DNA of 25,231 nucleotides from Didymodactylos carnosus (Eukaryota; Rotifera; Eurotatoria; Philodinida; Philodinidae), in the NCBI GenBank assembly GCA_905250885.1, contig CAJNOQ010002275.1, positions 1 to 25,231 of the forward strand. The letters run 5' to 3'. The translations under genes and the position numbers were made by a program. Under the pieces are notes generated by a model that saw only the letters and a list, made by a program, of their open reading frames with translations, had not been told where the DNA came from and did no database searches. Positions 10,490 through 20,360 of the stretch are shown here, piece after piece (the first letter of the stretch is position 1; each line of letters starts with the position of its first letter).

Positions 10490-11476
10490 ATCCTGTTTTG
10501 TAGAGTATATATTTTTTTGTATATAAATTCGGAAACTCGGCCCCTCGAACTCGATGCACGTTCTGAGATATTGGATTTTTATTTAATATTACTGCGAAAC
10601 TGTTAACAAATGGCGTTATCGTCGATGTGTTTTAAGAAACTTTTGATATGAGTTGATGTCTTTTGTAAGTCTCAAACTCTATTATTTAAATTGTATATTC
10701 TATAGCTCATCGAGTTATTATTCCAGAAACGTAGAAGTTTGATCCACATGTAGATCTCGACTAGAAGTCGAGAAATGCTTCTAATCTTAAAAAGATTTGA
10801 CGTATTTCTCAACTTCTAGTCTATATAAATTGACAGAACTTAATTTTTATGAATAGTTTTTCATGTTGAATTCGAACCCAAAAATCTGGAGACCTAGATG
10901 CGGGTCAAATTTCTACGTTCTGAAATAGTAATTCGATGAGCTATAGAATATACAATTTAAATAATAGAGTTTAAGACTCGCAAAAGACATCAGCGCATAT
11001 CAAAAGTTTCTTAAAACACATCGACGATAACGCCATTTGTCAGCAGTTTCGCAGTCCCCTTTCCCCCTCCCATAATAGAAGACCAACTGGTCGTCTATTT
11101 TGTCCCGGAAGTCGACTTCTAAAGGGTGGTCTTCTATTGCAGTCAAATTTTGTCGCCTGCTAGTAGTCCAACGGTAACCTCACGTACCTGAAGCCCGTCC
11201 CCTGTTAGAAGTACGTTTTGGCGAAAGTTTTTGAAAATTTCTCTGTAGGTAGGTATAGGGCATTTTCCGTTTTTTTTTCGCGGACATAATAGAAGACCAT
11301 GGTCTTCTATTTGGCTTTCAAGTCGTATAATCGGCAGTGGTCTTCTAATAGGGGATGGTCTTCTATTATGGGGGGTAATATTAAATAAAAATCCAATATC
11401 TCAGAACGTGCATCGAGTCGAGGAGCCGAGTTTCCGAATTTATACACAAAAACAAAGATACTCTACAAAGCAGGAT
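10490..11476. mobile_element. Fold-back element with an insertion in its right arm
   Basis: The left arm (about 10490-10760) and right arm (about 10885-11055 plus 11376-11476) are reverse complements. Landmarks are CGATGCACGTTCTGAGATAT paired with ATATCTCAGAACGTGCATCG, and GGCGTTATCGTCGATGTGTT paired with AACACATCGACGATAACGCC. Without the insertion the element would be about 665 bp with arms of about 270 bp and a spacer of about 125 bp. The outermost bases are ATCCTG and CAGGAT. No clear target-site duplication is seen and no protein is encoded. Confidence 0.85.
11056..11375. mobile_element. Nested MITE with CCCATAATAGAAGAC ends
   Basis: Comparing the two arms of the host element shows 320 extra bases between GCAGT and AATATT in the right arm. 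The insertion ends in CCCATAATAGAAGACC on the left and its complement GGTCTTCTATTATGGG on the right. ATAGAAGACC and its complement GGTCTTCTAT recur several times inside, including the perfect palindrome ATAGAAGACCATGGTCTTCT. At most one T appears duplicated at the junctions (11055 and 11376). A shortened relative lies at 12674-12870. Confidence 0.85.
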
Positions 11477-11759
11477 AATTCTTATTACGGGCACCGAAGG
11501 TCGATTTAAACGTGATAGATTTCACATGGATGTATCCAATTTGATTGAGATACTTCAAAAATCTGTCTCACATATGAAAGAAATTATGCAGTTCTTGCAC
11601 AAACACTTCACTTGGTTAATGATGCGTGTTCTCACAAGAAACAGAATGAAACAAGGTTCTTTTCTTAATCAAAAGACTTGCAGACCAATAACTCATAGCG
11701 TTTTAGATAAACAATATAAAAATAACGCACCAGTAAATGTGCTAAAGTGTGAGCAATAA
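11477..11759 (+). other. Possible coding fragment, unidentified
   Basis: An open frame runs from inside the end of the fold-back element, through an ATG at 11526, to a stop at 11757-11759, about 95 codons in all (beginning RIILITGTEGRFKRDRFHMD). Its composition is less skewed than in the random frames nearby. Still, it matches nothing I recognise and lacks a clear partner exon. It may be a relic of a gene disrupted by transposons, or chance. The stretch from 11760 to 12180 shows no gene, only scattered ACTCAT/ATGAGT words like those in the 14880-15370 element. Confidence 0.2.
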
Positions 11760-12180
11760 AATTAGGACTCCCCAAGGGTTTTAGCAAGAACTATCCGTAA
11801 TTTAGTGCTCAAGTTAATACTCATACGAAACGGTTTGAGTTCTCACAACTGAAAATGATCAACTAGTATTTCTGTCTAATACTTATGATGAGTACTTTGA
11901 GCAGTCAATTTGCATTTATGAGTAAAATTCACTGCTCATATGAATAATCAATACCTTTCCTGAAAGAGAACATCGCCAAAAGGTTTAGTATGGTCGATAA
12001 TCTATGTTTCCATTGACTTTAAAGATTATCCGAGGTCACCTAATACCAGTCTTGAGACTCTGAGAAAAACTGATAGCAGGCCTAAAATCACAGAGGCTAA
12101 ACCTGCTGATCAAGATATTGAGAGTATAACTATTGGTCGATACGGACTAGATATATATCATACGTAGCTTACTTTGTGGG

Positions 12181-12189
12181 AAATTCGAC
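12181..12189 (+). repeat. Left 9-bp target-site duplication
   Basis: AAATTCGAC is repeated exactly at 12410-12418 on the other side of the palindromic element. Confidence 0.85.
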
Positions 12190-12409
12190 GGGTAATAGTA
12201 AAACATGAAGACACTCACAGACATCCACAGACATCCACAGACATCCACAGACATCCACAGACAGCCACAGACAACTACACGGACATCCATGGATGTCTGT
12301 GTGGCTGTCTGTGGCTGTCTGTGGTTGTATGCGGATGTCTGTAAGTGTCTGTAAGTGTCTGTAAGTGTCTGCGGGTGTCTGTAGGTGTCTTCATGTTTTA
12401 CTATTACCC
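12190..12409. mobile_element. Palindromic MITE built of ACAGACATCC decamers, 9-bp duplication
   Basis: The 220-bp element starts GGGTAATAGTAAAACATGAA and ends with the exact complement of this. Its TIRs of about 25 bp are perfect. The left half then holds tandem decamers (ACAGACATCC, with ACAGACAGCC and ACAGACAACT variants), and the right half holds the complementary series (GTCTGTGGCT, GTCTGTAAGT). The centre is ATCCATGGAT. The exact direct repeat AAATTCGAC on both sides marks the insertion. A 9-bp duplication is typical of Mutator-like elements, but I cannot assign a superfamily from this alone. No coding capacity. Confidence 0.92.
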
Positions 12410-12418
12410 AAATTCGAC
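12410..12418 (+). repeat. Right 9-bp target-site duplication
   Basis: Exact copy of AAATTCGAC at 12181-12189. The unmutated duplication indicates a fairly recent insertion. Confidence 0.85.
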
Positions 12419-12673
12419 GAGCTTTAAAATGATAGATGGTACAAAATGTACTTGTTTCTTTACTAGTTTAAGAACTGGAAGTATGTCGTATTTTTCCCTA
12501 GTCGGTTTCCTTCTGGTCCATTTTCTTGGACTGGTCTCACCGATCTCGAAATTCTGAACTTGCCAGTTTGTGGAAAATTTCATGAGCTCAAAGATGATAT
12601 ATAACAGAAAAATGTATGTCTTCCTCTTGGGGAGAAAAAGAGACCACACAAGCGAGGACTATCTACTAAACCA

Positions 12674-12870
12674 CTTCCCATAATAGAAGGCTATCTGGTT
12701 TTCCATTTTGTCCGGCAAGTAGTATTCCAGAGGATGGTCTTCTATTGCGGTCAAATTTTATCGCCTGGTGTCAGTTTAACAGTATAAGACCATGGTCTTC
12801 TATTTAGCTTTTAAGTCATATGATCGACAGTAGTCTTCTATTTCGGGATGGTCTCCTATTGTGGGAGGAA
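12674..12870. mobile_element. Second, shortened copy of the CCCATAATAGAAG family
   Basis: The element opens with TTCCCATAATAGAAGG and closes with CTCCTATTGTGGGAGG. It shares with the copy at 11056-11375 the blocks GGTCTTCTATTGC, GTCAAATTTT, TCGCCTG and GACCATGGTCTTCTATTT in the same order. It is about 197 bp against 320 bp, because the middle section is missing. Point differences between the two are frequent, so they are not recent siblings. Confidence 0.8.
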
Positions 12871-13147
12871 CTTTATATTGTATACGTAAGATAATCCTAA
12901 GCGTCCTACTGCTATCAAAGCAATGCTGTTAACTATTATGTCACACCCATTCTGTAGAAAATTTTAGGGGCTATCCAATGATATATTTACTTTGTCGCCT
13001 ATGTGAAAGAAACATGGGAAAAATGCCTTCTACGCAACCTGTAGCCGATGTTTGAGGATGGAGCTATTGGCGAAGAACTGATGCGATTTTAGTTACCAAA
13101 AGTACGCGAAATTACTTAAAACCGACCGATAATAACGTGCACACATT
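12871..13147. other. Short spacer between elements
   Basis: I see no gene or repeat. Open frames here are short and unconvincing. Confidence 0.4.
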
Positions 13148-14025
13148 GCAAAATTAAAGTAAAATGTTTTTCTTAATTTATTATATATCGTTGGATAGAG
13201 CTCATCGAGCTGATTAAGAAAATGTATTCTTTAATTTTTTAAAATATTTTTTTCATGCCGACAACTCGAAAAATCCTTCAAGTTCAAAAAATCTTTAATA
13301 TCTTAGCTCTAGATTGTTTTGAAGCCTACAAACAACATTTCTCAGATTCAGAGTTGAAAACTGACTAGAAAAATAGTGTTTGATCAATTTCGAAGTTAAA
13401 AGCCTGTCGAGCATGGACGTCCACACCAGCTCTCTAAAGTGTGGGCATGCAATTTGTAAACCTATCTAGTTTTTTGTGTTAGTGGATGAAGCCGTCATTT
13501 GCACGTCATTAGGTTTACTAAAAGCTCGGCTTTAAAAGTAAGCTTCGCTTTTTTTAAAATTTTGTTTTGTCGCTGAGAAAGTTCATTTTTTCTAAATTAG
13601 AAGCGAAAAAGTTGGAATTCTACCCGTAATTCTCCATTTTCTCTATCAGAACTCAACTTTTATGCAATAAAAATATCATATTCGGAATCAGGATCCAAAA
13701 CTGAGTCGACTAATGTGTGTTTTGAAATTTTTAGTTGATTTTCAGTTTTGGGTGAAAATCTCGGTAATTTCTGGACGTGAACGTTCGAAAAAAGTTGAAG
13801 TACTTGGATAGAATAAAAATTAGAAGTGTACAGTAATCGACTCAGGTTTTGATCCTGATTCCGAATATGATATTTTGGCTGTCTGTGGAACTTGAAGGAT
13901 TTTTCGAGTTGTCGGCATGAAAAAAATATTTTAAAAAATTAAAGAATACATTTCCTTAATCAGCTCGATGAGCTCTATCCAACGATATATAATAAATTAA
14001 GAAAAACATTTTGCTTTAATTTTGC
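13148..14025. mobile_element. Long fold-back element with asymmetric arms
   Basis: The outer arms 13148-13290 and about 13888-14025 are reverse complements. Landmarks are CCGACAACTCGAAAAATCCT paired with AGGATTTTTCGAGTTGTCGG, and GCTCATCGAGCTGATTAAG paired with CTTAATCAGCTCGATGAGC. A second inner pair is 13668-13710 with about 13832-13876 (ATATCATATTCGGAATCAGG paired with CCTGATTCCGAATATGATAT). Between outer and inner segments the left side has about 380 extra bases and the right only about a dozen, so the left arm gained sequence or the right arm lost it. No protein is encoded. Confidence 0.8.
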
Positions 14026-14569
14026 ACCTTAAACTCAAAACGTTTTGTTAGAACTCATCGGAGTCCTCTGCTCGAGCTTTTGAGTTGGTGAGAACTTACT
14101 TATGAGTACAATGACTGGAGCTTTGATGTCTTGTGCATGGACGATGATGGTATAGGCGTCATTTTTATTTTGGCTGATCTTGATCTAAGCATTACCCGAT
14201 TAACACGCCATCTAGTGGAATGATTTACTATTGATTGGTGCTGACTGGACACCAGGAACACATGCTATAAGCGGGAAGATAACTCAACTGTTTTGAAGAT
14301 AACGGGTCAAAGCTGTTTATGAGTTGATTTAAGGTAGCACATGAAGCAACCAGGAATCGCAGATCTTCTGATTTGGCAGAAAAACTGTGATTTTTTGAAT
14401 TTTTTCTGTCTTTGTTCTATGATCTTTCGGTTTTCTGCTTTTAAATTTCTTTTTCTGTAGTTTTTCTATAATATTTTGAGCTTTGATTTTCTGATTTTCA
14501 TGCTTTGGGTGTGGGATCACTGGAAGCAACTATAAACTTATCTGTGAAAATTATTGTTATTTAGTATTT
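14026..14569. other. Spacer without supported genes
   Basis: No gene is recognised. A 66-codon minus-strand frame (14529-14329) is Lys-rich, with composition expected from the T-rich plus strand. Confidence 0.4.
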
Positions 14570-15485
14570 AACTCTAAAACAAAACTTATCCAAGATCCAA
14601 AAATTTTTTACTCAGATGTCCATGCTACACACAATTTTGGACAATTCTGTTTCTGCTAAAGTCGACGTGACTTGGAGACTTTCTTATTACAATCACCTTT
14701 ATAGTGTGTGGGCGGAAAAAAAGTCTTTTTAAATTTTAATTTAAAAATCTTCATTCACCACTGAATTTCTGTAAAACTTTCATCCAATCAATTACGTTTT
14801 TCCAACGCAACAAAAGTGCACGAAATCAAGAACTTTTTTTATCTGTTCACGCACTATAAGGATGATCTTATTAAAAAATCCCTAGTGAAAGTACTCATAC
14901 TATGAGTACGACTTTATTCATAATTCGTCCATGAGTATTCACATGAGTTCTACTAACAACTTTTGAGCATTTTTACTCAGTAAATACTCAGTTACTATGT
15001 GACTATCAGAAAATATTCAATTACCGTTTATTTTACTAAAACGAAACAGTATATTAGTAAAGAAACAGAATATTTATATTAGTTTTTTTTGTACATAGTC
15101 AGAGATGGATTTGTCTATGACTAGACTTGTAGTTCAACTCTGGTTGCCTGAAATCACTTCTCTATATGAAAATATCAGATGAGCAATACTCAGGTGCCAA
15201 AAGTTATATGAGTATTCAACAATACTCAAGCATGAGTACTCACAGTCGTACCCACAACACTCATTACTCACTCAATGAGTAAACAAATGCGTGAGTACTC
15301 ATGTGTAATCCTTGCATTTTTCAGCACGAGTATGCATCTGAGTGCTCACACTTAAGTACATTCACTAGGGAAGTCTCCAAGTCATGTCGACTTCAGCAGA
15401 AAACAAAATTGTCCTAAATTGTGTATAGCATGGACATTAGTAAAAAATGTTTTAGATCTTGGATAAGTTTTTGTTGTAGAAAGTT
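14570..15485. mobile_element. Fold-back element carrying a nested insertion
   Basis: The arms at about 14570-14684 and 15371-15485 are reverse complements. Landmarks are GTCCATGCTACACACAATTT paired with AAATTGTGTATAGCATGGAC, and GTGACTTGGAGACTT paired with AAGTCTCCAAGTCAT. The right arm begins immediately after the end of the nested element at 15370. No coding capacity and no clear target duplication are seen at the outer ends. Confidence 0.8.
14880..15370. mobile_element. Nested element with CCCTAGTGAA ends and ATGAGTACTCA repeats
   Basis: The ends are perfect inverted decamers, CCCTAGTGAA and TTCACTAGGG. The match extends imperfectly inward (GTACTCA paired with TTAAGTAC). The interior is crowded with palindromic words built on GAGTACTC and ATGAGT in both orientations. 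Its right end abuts the right arm of the surrounding fold-back element exactly, which supports it being a discrete unit. A superfamily cannot be named. Confidence 0.65.
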
Positions 15486-16207
15486 TAATTCAATCGTTTT
15501 TAACTCAATATAACTGTAATAGAATTTATGTAAAAGCTTCAAGGAGAGAAGATATTTTTGCGTCTCCAAACAGATTTTCTTCGAAAGTATTTAGAAAAAA
15601 TTATATACTCTCTGTTGCGAGATTTGAGCCAATTGAATCCTTGTATTTTCTTACAATTATTTCATCTTTCGTACAACATCGATGGAAAAAGTTGTTAGCG
15701 GTCTACATTATCTATCGGCATTTATGAACGATGATAACTTAGCATGATGAGCAAAATCATGCAAAATGTGCAAGTACAAACTCGACAATACTCAATACTT
15801 GTCTTATTCGTGTGCGTAAATAGTAGTGTTACGGCTGTTTCACATGAATGGGATTATGGATAACATTTTGGTAAGAGTGATAACACTGTTTGTCAGTTTT
15901 AGTTTTGTCCACTGGTTTTGACACATAAAATTAATTTTTATTTGTGGTCGTAGCTTCATGTGTATTCTGCGTGTTTAACTTTTAGTGCAACAGCTTTATG
16001 AGATAGAAGCATGACAGTAATGCAGAAACTTGTAAAATTAAATACCCTCACTTAAATTTATAGACTTTCTACCACAAATATGTCTTAAAGCATGACTTTC
16101 TACCTCGATTTGACAGAGAAAAGGGTAAACAGATGTTTAGATATATCACAACCATCCTGCGGATTCTTCTCTGATTGATAGACGGTGGTAAATAAAGAAG
16201 TGCCTTA
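15486..16207. other. Spacer without supported genes
   Basis: No coding frame, RNA gene or convincing repeat is recognised between the fold-back element and the hAT-type MITE. Confidence 0.4.
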
Positions 16208-16215
16208 CTGTGACG
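16208..16215 (+). repeat. Left 8-bp target-site duplication
   Basis: CTGTGACG is repeated exactly at 16568-16575 on the other side of the element. Confidence 0.85.
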
Positions 16216-16567
16216 CAGGGCTAGGCAACTCCGCTTTCAACTCCAACTCCAAGTCCGTTTTCAAATTTCCAATCCAACTCTAGCTCCAACTTCGCTCAAA
16301 ATTTTTCAACTCTAACTCCAACTCTGTCAACAAAAATCTCAACTCCTGTTCAACTCCGGTTGCTTCACTTTTGTAAGGAAGATTTTTCGGTTTTTAGCAG
16401 GATTCACTCAATCGTTTAGAAGATCAGTTTTACAACTATTGAATATTTCCAAAAATGCAAAACGGAGTTGAGAATAAAATTCATAAACCCGGCTCCAACC
16501 TCGTAAAATCTCAACTCCAACTCCACCAAAAAATCCTCAGCTCCGAAGTTGGAGTCGTCCAGCTCTG
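16216..16567. mobile_element. hAT-type MITE of degenerate CAACTC repeats
   Basis: The left end CAGGGCTAGGCAACTCC matches the reverse complement of the right end, CAGAGCTGGACGACTCC, and exact 8-bp direct repeats CTGTGACG flank it. This combination is the hAT signature. The interior, 352 bp in all, is dominated by loosely repeated CAACTCCAACTCC words on the plus strand, with a single complementary block GTTGGAGTC near the right end. No transposase is present. A short frame across the right boundary is a by-product. Confidence 0.9.
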
Positions 16568-16575
16568 CTGTGACG
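16568..16575 (+). repeat. Right 8-bp target-site duplication
   Basis: Exact copy of CTGTGACG at 16208-16215. Confidence 0.85.
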
Positions 16576-17235
16576 TTTTAGTAACGTTGCAGTACAGATC
16601 AACAGCTCAAGAGGAAGCCACAAAAAGTCTAAAATTTTGAGAGGAGAAATGCTTCCCATCCTCTTCCAGGTCGTGAAGTATGATCAACTTACACTTTCGT
16701 TAATTTTTCGAATAATTTACCGTTTCAAAAACAGTATGGTACGTACCCGTCCATATCACTACTGACTATGACATAGTACCATTTCCTGTAGAGGATTTTG
16801 ATGGATATCAGATTAGTTCTGTTGATTTACAATCTGTAAAATTTATACTCTCACGCATACGCATCGCTCATTTTCTCTCTTTCTTAATCAGATATTTTCT
16901 TAAGAACTTTTTTAGTCGAGTTTCAACCAGATGTGGTCTTATTTTCTTTCACAAAATTCGTGCCAAAAACGTATGATATAACTAACGTAATATATCTGAC
17001 TATCGATTTTGGTATTATAGCAAATGATAAAGTTGTTAAGAACACTAAACTCTATTACATATGTGAAAATCGCCTATGACTAGTTAGAAGTAATCACGAT
17101 TCTACATCCAAAAGTTTTTCTTCACTTTTTGAACGACACAAGTTCGCAATTTAATTGTTCAAGCGCCTAAAACCATCGAATATCGAAGAAAACATTGAGC
17201 TTATTAGATTCTTCGAAAGTTCTTCTATCGACCGG

Positions 17236-17611
17236 AAAATTTTGAAGAAAAAAGGGATGAAATTTGCCCAACATAAGTGGTTTAAGACACAAATTTTTTT
17301 CGAACGATAATCTTATAGAATAACTTTCCTCTTCAAGATAAAGGGTCACAAGTTCTTAGATTTGTGTGTGCCAAGGAGATACTAGGACAATATTGTCGAG
17401 CCAGTACATTTCACCGGCAGAAGGGATGATAGAGAATTATTTTCGTGATAACCTGCAATTCAAGTACAGTGGAAGTAGTATGATCTTTTTTTCTTTTATC
17501 TTGAAGATTCTATAAGATTTTAATTATTCTATAAGATTATCGTTTGAAAAAAATTTGTGTCGTAAACCGCTTATGTTCGATAAATTTCATCCTTTTTTTC
17601 TTCAAAATTTT
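17236..17611. mobile_element. Inverted-repeat element with arms of about 107-117 bp
   Basis: The arms 17236-17342 and 17495-17611 are reverse complements around a spacer of about 150 bp. Landmarks are AAAATTTTGAAGAAAAAA paired with TTTTTTCTTCAAAATTTT, and TTATCTTGAAG at the inner edge of the right arm paired with CTTCAAGATAA on the left. The right arm has a short extra block around 17513-17525 (ATAAGATTTTAATTATTCT) that looks like a local duplication. No coding capacity, no visible target duplication. Confidence 0.75.
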
Positions 17612-20328
17612 GATTAATACCAAAAATACGATAAAAAAGTCAAACATCGTCTCTTTATCCCAAAGTACTCTACATGATCCTGAACATATGATCAATTTTT
17701 TTTTCCATTTCAATTATTTTTCTGCGCTTTCTATTCGGTTTAAATAGCAATATATGTTAAATAGAAATACACTATATTCTAAGAATAGAATTGATCTTTG
17801 TATATTTGCTTTGATGTTTGAAATTAAAAGAGAGCACCAGACTTTTTTTTTTAGATATCATTGTTGAATGAACAAACATCGTTTCACACATATTTTATCT
17901 GAAAAAATTAAGAATATGAATAGTATTTTGATGATATTTGAGGTAATTATCGGAACACTGTTGGCTAAAAAAGTTCGATACGAAAACTCTGTATAAGAAA
18001 TTCGGTAAGTTCAAAAACTATACTCAAACTTTGTAATAACGTAGTCAAACACCAATTGATAAATTGATCTGTCGACGACTTAAAAATCCGTTGTATCTAT
18101 TAAAAATAAAGCTGAAAAATTAAAGTCTAATAGTTTTCAACATCAGCGAGATAACATTGTGCTTAAAATAGATCATTCAACATTTCAATGAATCATATTA
18201 CTCAATGTACGGAAAAGTAACCGTATAGAATCTTAAGAACACAGTAATTTTTCTCCACTGTCCGTACTATCAGCGTGAATTAATAGTATTACGAGAATAT
18301 TCATTTTTGTTCATTTAGTTTCAGCACGTTGACAGGTTAAAGGGTAAGTCACTCTCACATCAAAGCACGTGTTGACGATTCAGGAAGTATATCGACGTCG
18401 AATTTTAATATTCTATTGAATAAGTAAAATGTGAGAGCAAAGAAATTTCGTTATGACGTGTTTGATATTCAAAGAAGACTATTGGTTTTTCGTTAGAAAC
18501 AAAATGAACTTTAGTTCATGCATGGTACGTTGTTTATTTCGAGATTGATAATATATTTTCCGTACGTTAAACAAGTTTTATCTTTAATTGTCGTCGTATA
18601 GAATTAGAAAAACTTTCTAGATTGTAATTTAGACTTAGATAGTATTCATCCTCTGTTTTAGTTGTTAGCATGGTCAACATCGAAAAATATCTCAAAATTC
18701 GTTCAGAAAACATTCGTGAATAGTGTAAAATTCGAGATAAAAAAATATTTTATTGTTCGTCATAATTGAAATCTAACATTTTAATCATTCTCGTGCATGT
18801 AGGTGTGTAAGATTTTAAATTTGCGTGATAATGACGTTCATGTTGTCTTAAAGTTTTTCTTATTTTTCATAAATACAAGTTTGAGATTGATCAAATCAGT
18901 AGGAATAGAATGGAGGTACGGTGATCAAAGAAAGAGAAACTATGAAAATTATTCTCATTTCCGATATTATTGCTGATGTCCTGATCTTAATCATTCATGC
19001 ACACTTCTAAGTAAAATTTCGTTTGAAATGTAAAAAGAGCAGATTTTTCAGATAAAAAGAAGGAATTGAATTAGACATGTTCAGTCACTGGATTCAGAAA
19101 AAAATTCAAATGTGAATCCTTTAAAAACTACATATTTGGTCTAGCCTATTTCCTGTAAAAGAGATATATATCTGATGACAGTATATTACTAAAGAAAATA
19201 TGTTCTCTAATCTTTAACTCGACTGGAATAAGTTTTAGAACGTGTACATACTGATGCTTTTGAACTGATGGTTAAAAGGTAGTAAAGAACATTTCATTTC
19301 ATTAATAAAACGATTGTTCGGCATTTTATTTGTATTTTCTTTTAAAGACGCCTATATGATATTTATCTTTGATGTAATTATAAATGCACGTATAACAGAA
19401 AGAGAAGAAAAACGATTAATTACAGATTGTATCAAGATTTTTTCTTTGAGTAAAAATTTTTCTATCCCGGTAGTGTAAGTAAACGATCCTTATTATTTAT
19501 CTACAGTTTTTTAAAAAACTTTTTTATTCAACACTATATCAATGATACTTATACTTTTAGCGATGTAACAATGTTGTTAATAATTTCTTCTTTTATTCAA
19601 ATTTAGAAACAAATTCTATTGGATTTTTTTTTTTTCTCTTTCCATTTTTCTTTCAATCTTCCTCTCTTTTTATGATTAAAATTTTTAAAGAAGAAAGGAA
19701 GTTCTTCGTTAAGCTCTATTTTTACTGATAAATGACATATCACATATATTCACACTTGATTATTTAGACAAACGTTAATTAAGCAAAAAAAAAGGTTTGT
19801 AATAATCATAGGTGTAATATAAATTTTTCGATTTCCTTACAGTTTGTGTTTGTCAGAAACATATTTTATACCCGCTTCAGACTCACTTTAAAAGAATAAA
19901 TTGAGACATATAACAGAAAGAAATATGTCGATAGTAAAATATCGATATTTATCATTTTCTTTCTGAAAAATTTTACTTTATTATATGGATCACTATATAA
20001 GAATAATGTTTTCGTAGAGAACATGATGAGTTTTTAGTACAAATTCGAGTTTTCAAATGATTTATTGAAATATTCTTGATTGCAGTCAAAGTTTAGGTTT
20101 CTTTCATTACACATATCTACTTTTATCGCAGAGAAGCATTTCCTCTACCACTCTTTCTATTTTTGTTTAGAGATCATCTCAACTTTCGTTCTTTAAATCT
20201 ATCGTTATGTGTGAAAATAATTGTCTTTTTAATTAACAAGCATTTTTAAAACGTGCTGTCCTCATTCATTTCCTAGTAAAGAATCAGTTTTGTTCAGTAA
20301 AATGTGCTAGGATACGCAAAAACAACAA
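17612..20328. other. Long AT-rich region without supported genes
   Basis: Over 2.7 kb I find no coding frame above about 60 codons apart from one AT-driven 67-codon frame at 17544-17747, and no RNA gene. A small hairpin at 19914-19965 (CAGAAAGAAA paired with TTTCTTTCTG, with an inner TCGATA/TATCGA pair) is the only structure noticed. It may hold distant regulatory DNA or a long 5' intron of the neuropeptide gene. Confidence 0.45.
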
Positions 20329-20360
20329 AAAAAAAAAAATATATATATATATATATATAA
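20329..20360 (+). repeat. A-run followed by (AT)n microsatellite
   Basis: A poly(A) run of about 12 bases passes into about ten AT dinucleotides. Confidence 0.9.

Noticed and set aside
12200-12400. CRISPR array suggested by regularly spaced repeats
   Set aside because: Repeats are contiguous decamers with no unique spacers and form a palindrome with a target duplication, in a genome with spliceosomal introns.
12345-12649. Overlapping frames on both strands
   Set aside because: They cross the boundary of the palindromic MITE and cover each other. No protein-like signature.
16455-16640. 61-codon frame across the right end of the hAT-type MITE
   Set aside because: Its codons come from the CAACTC repeat and terminal repeat, not from a gene.
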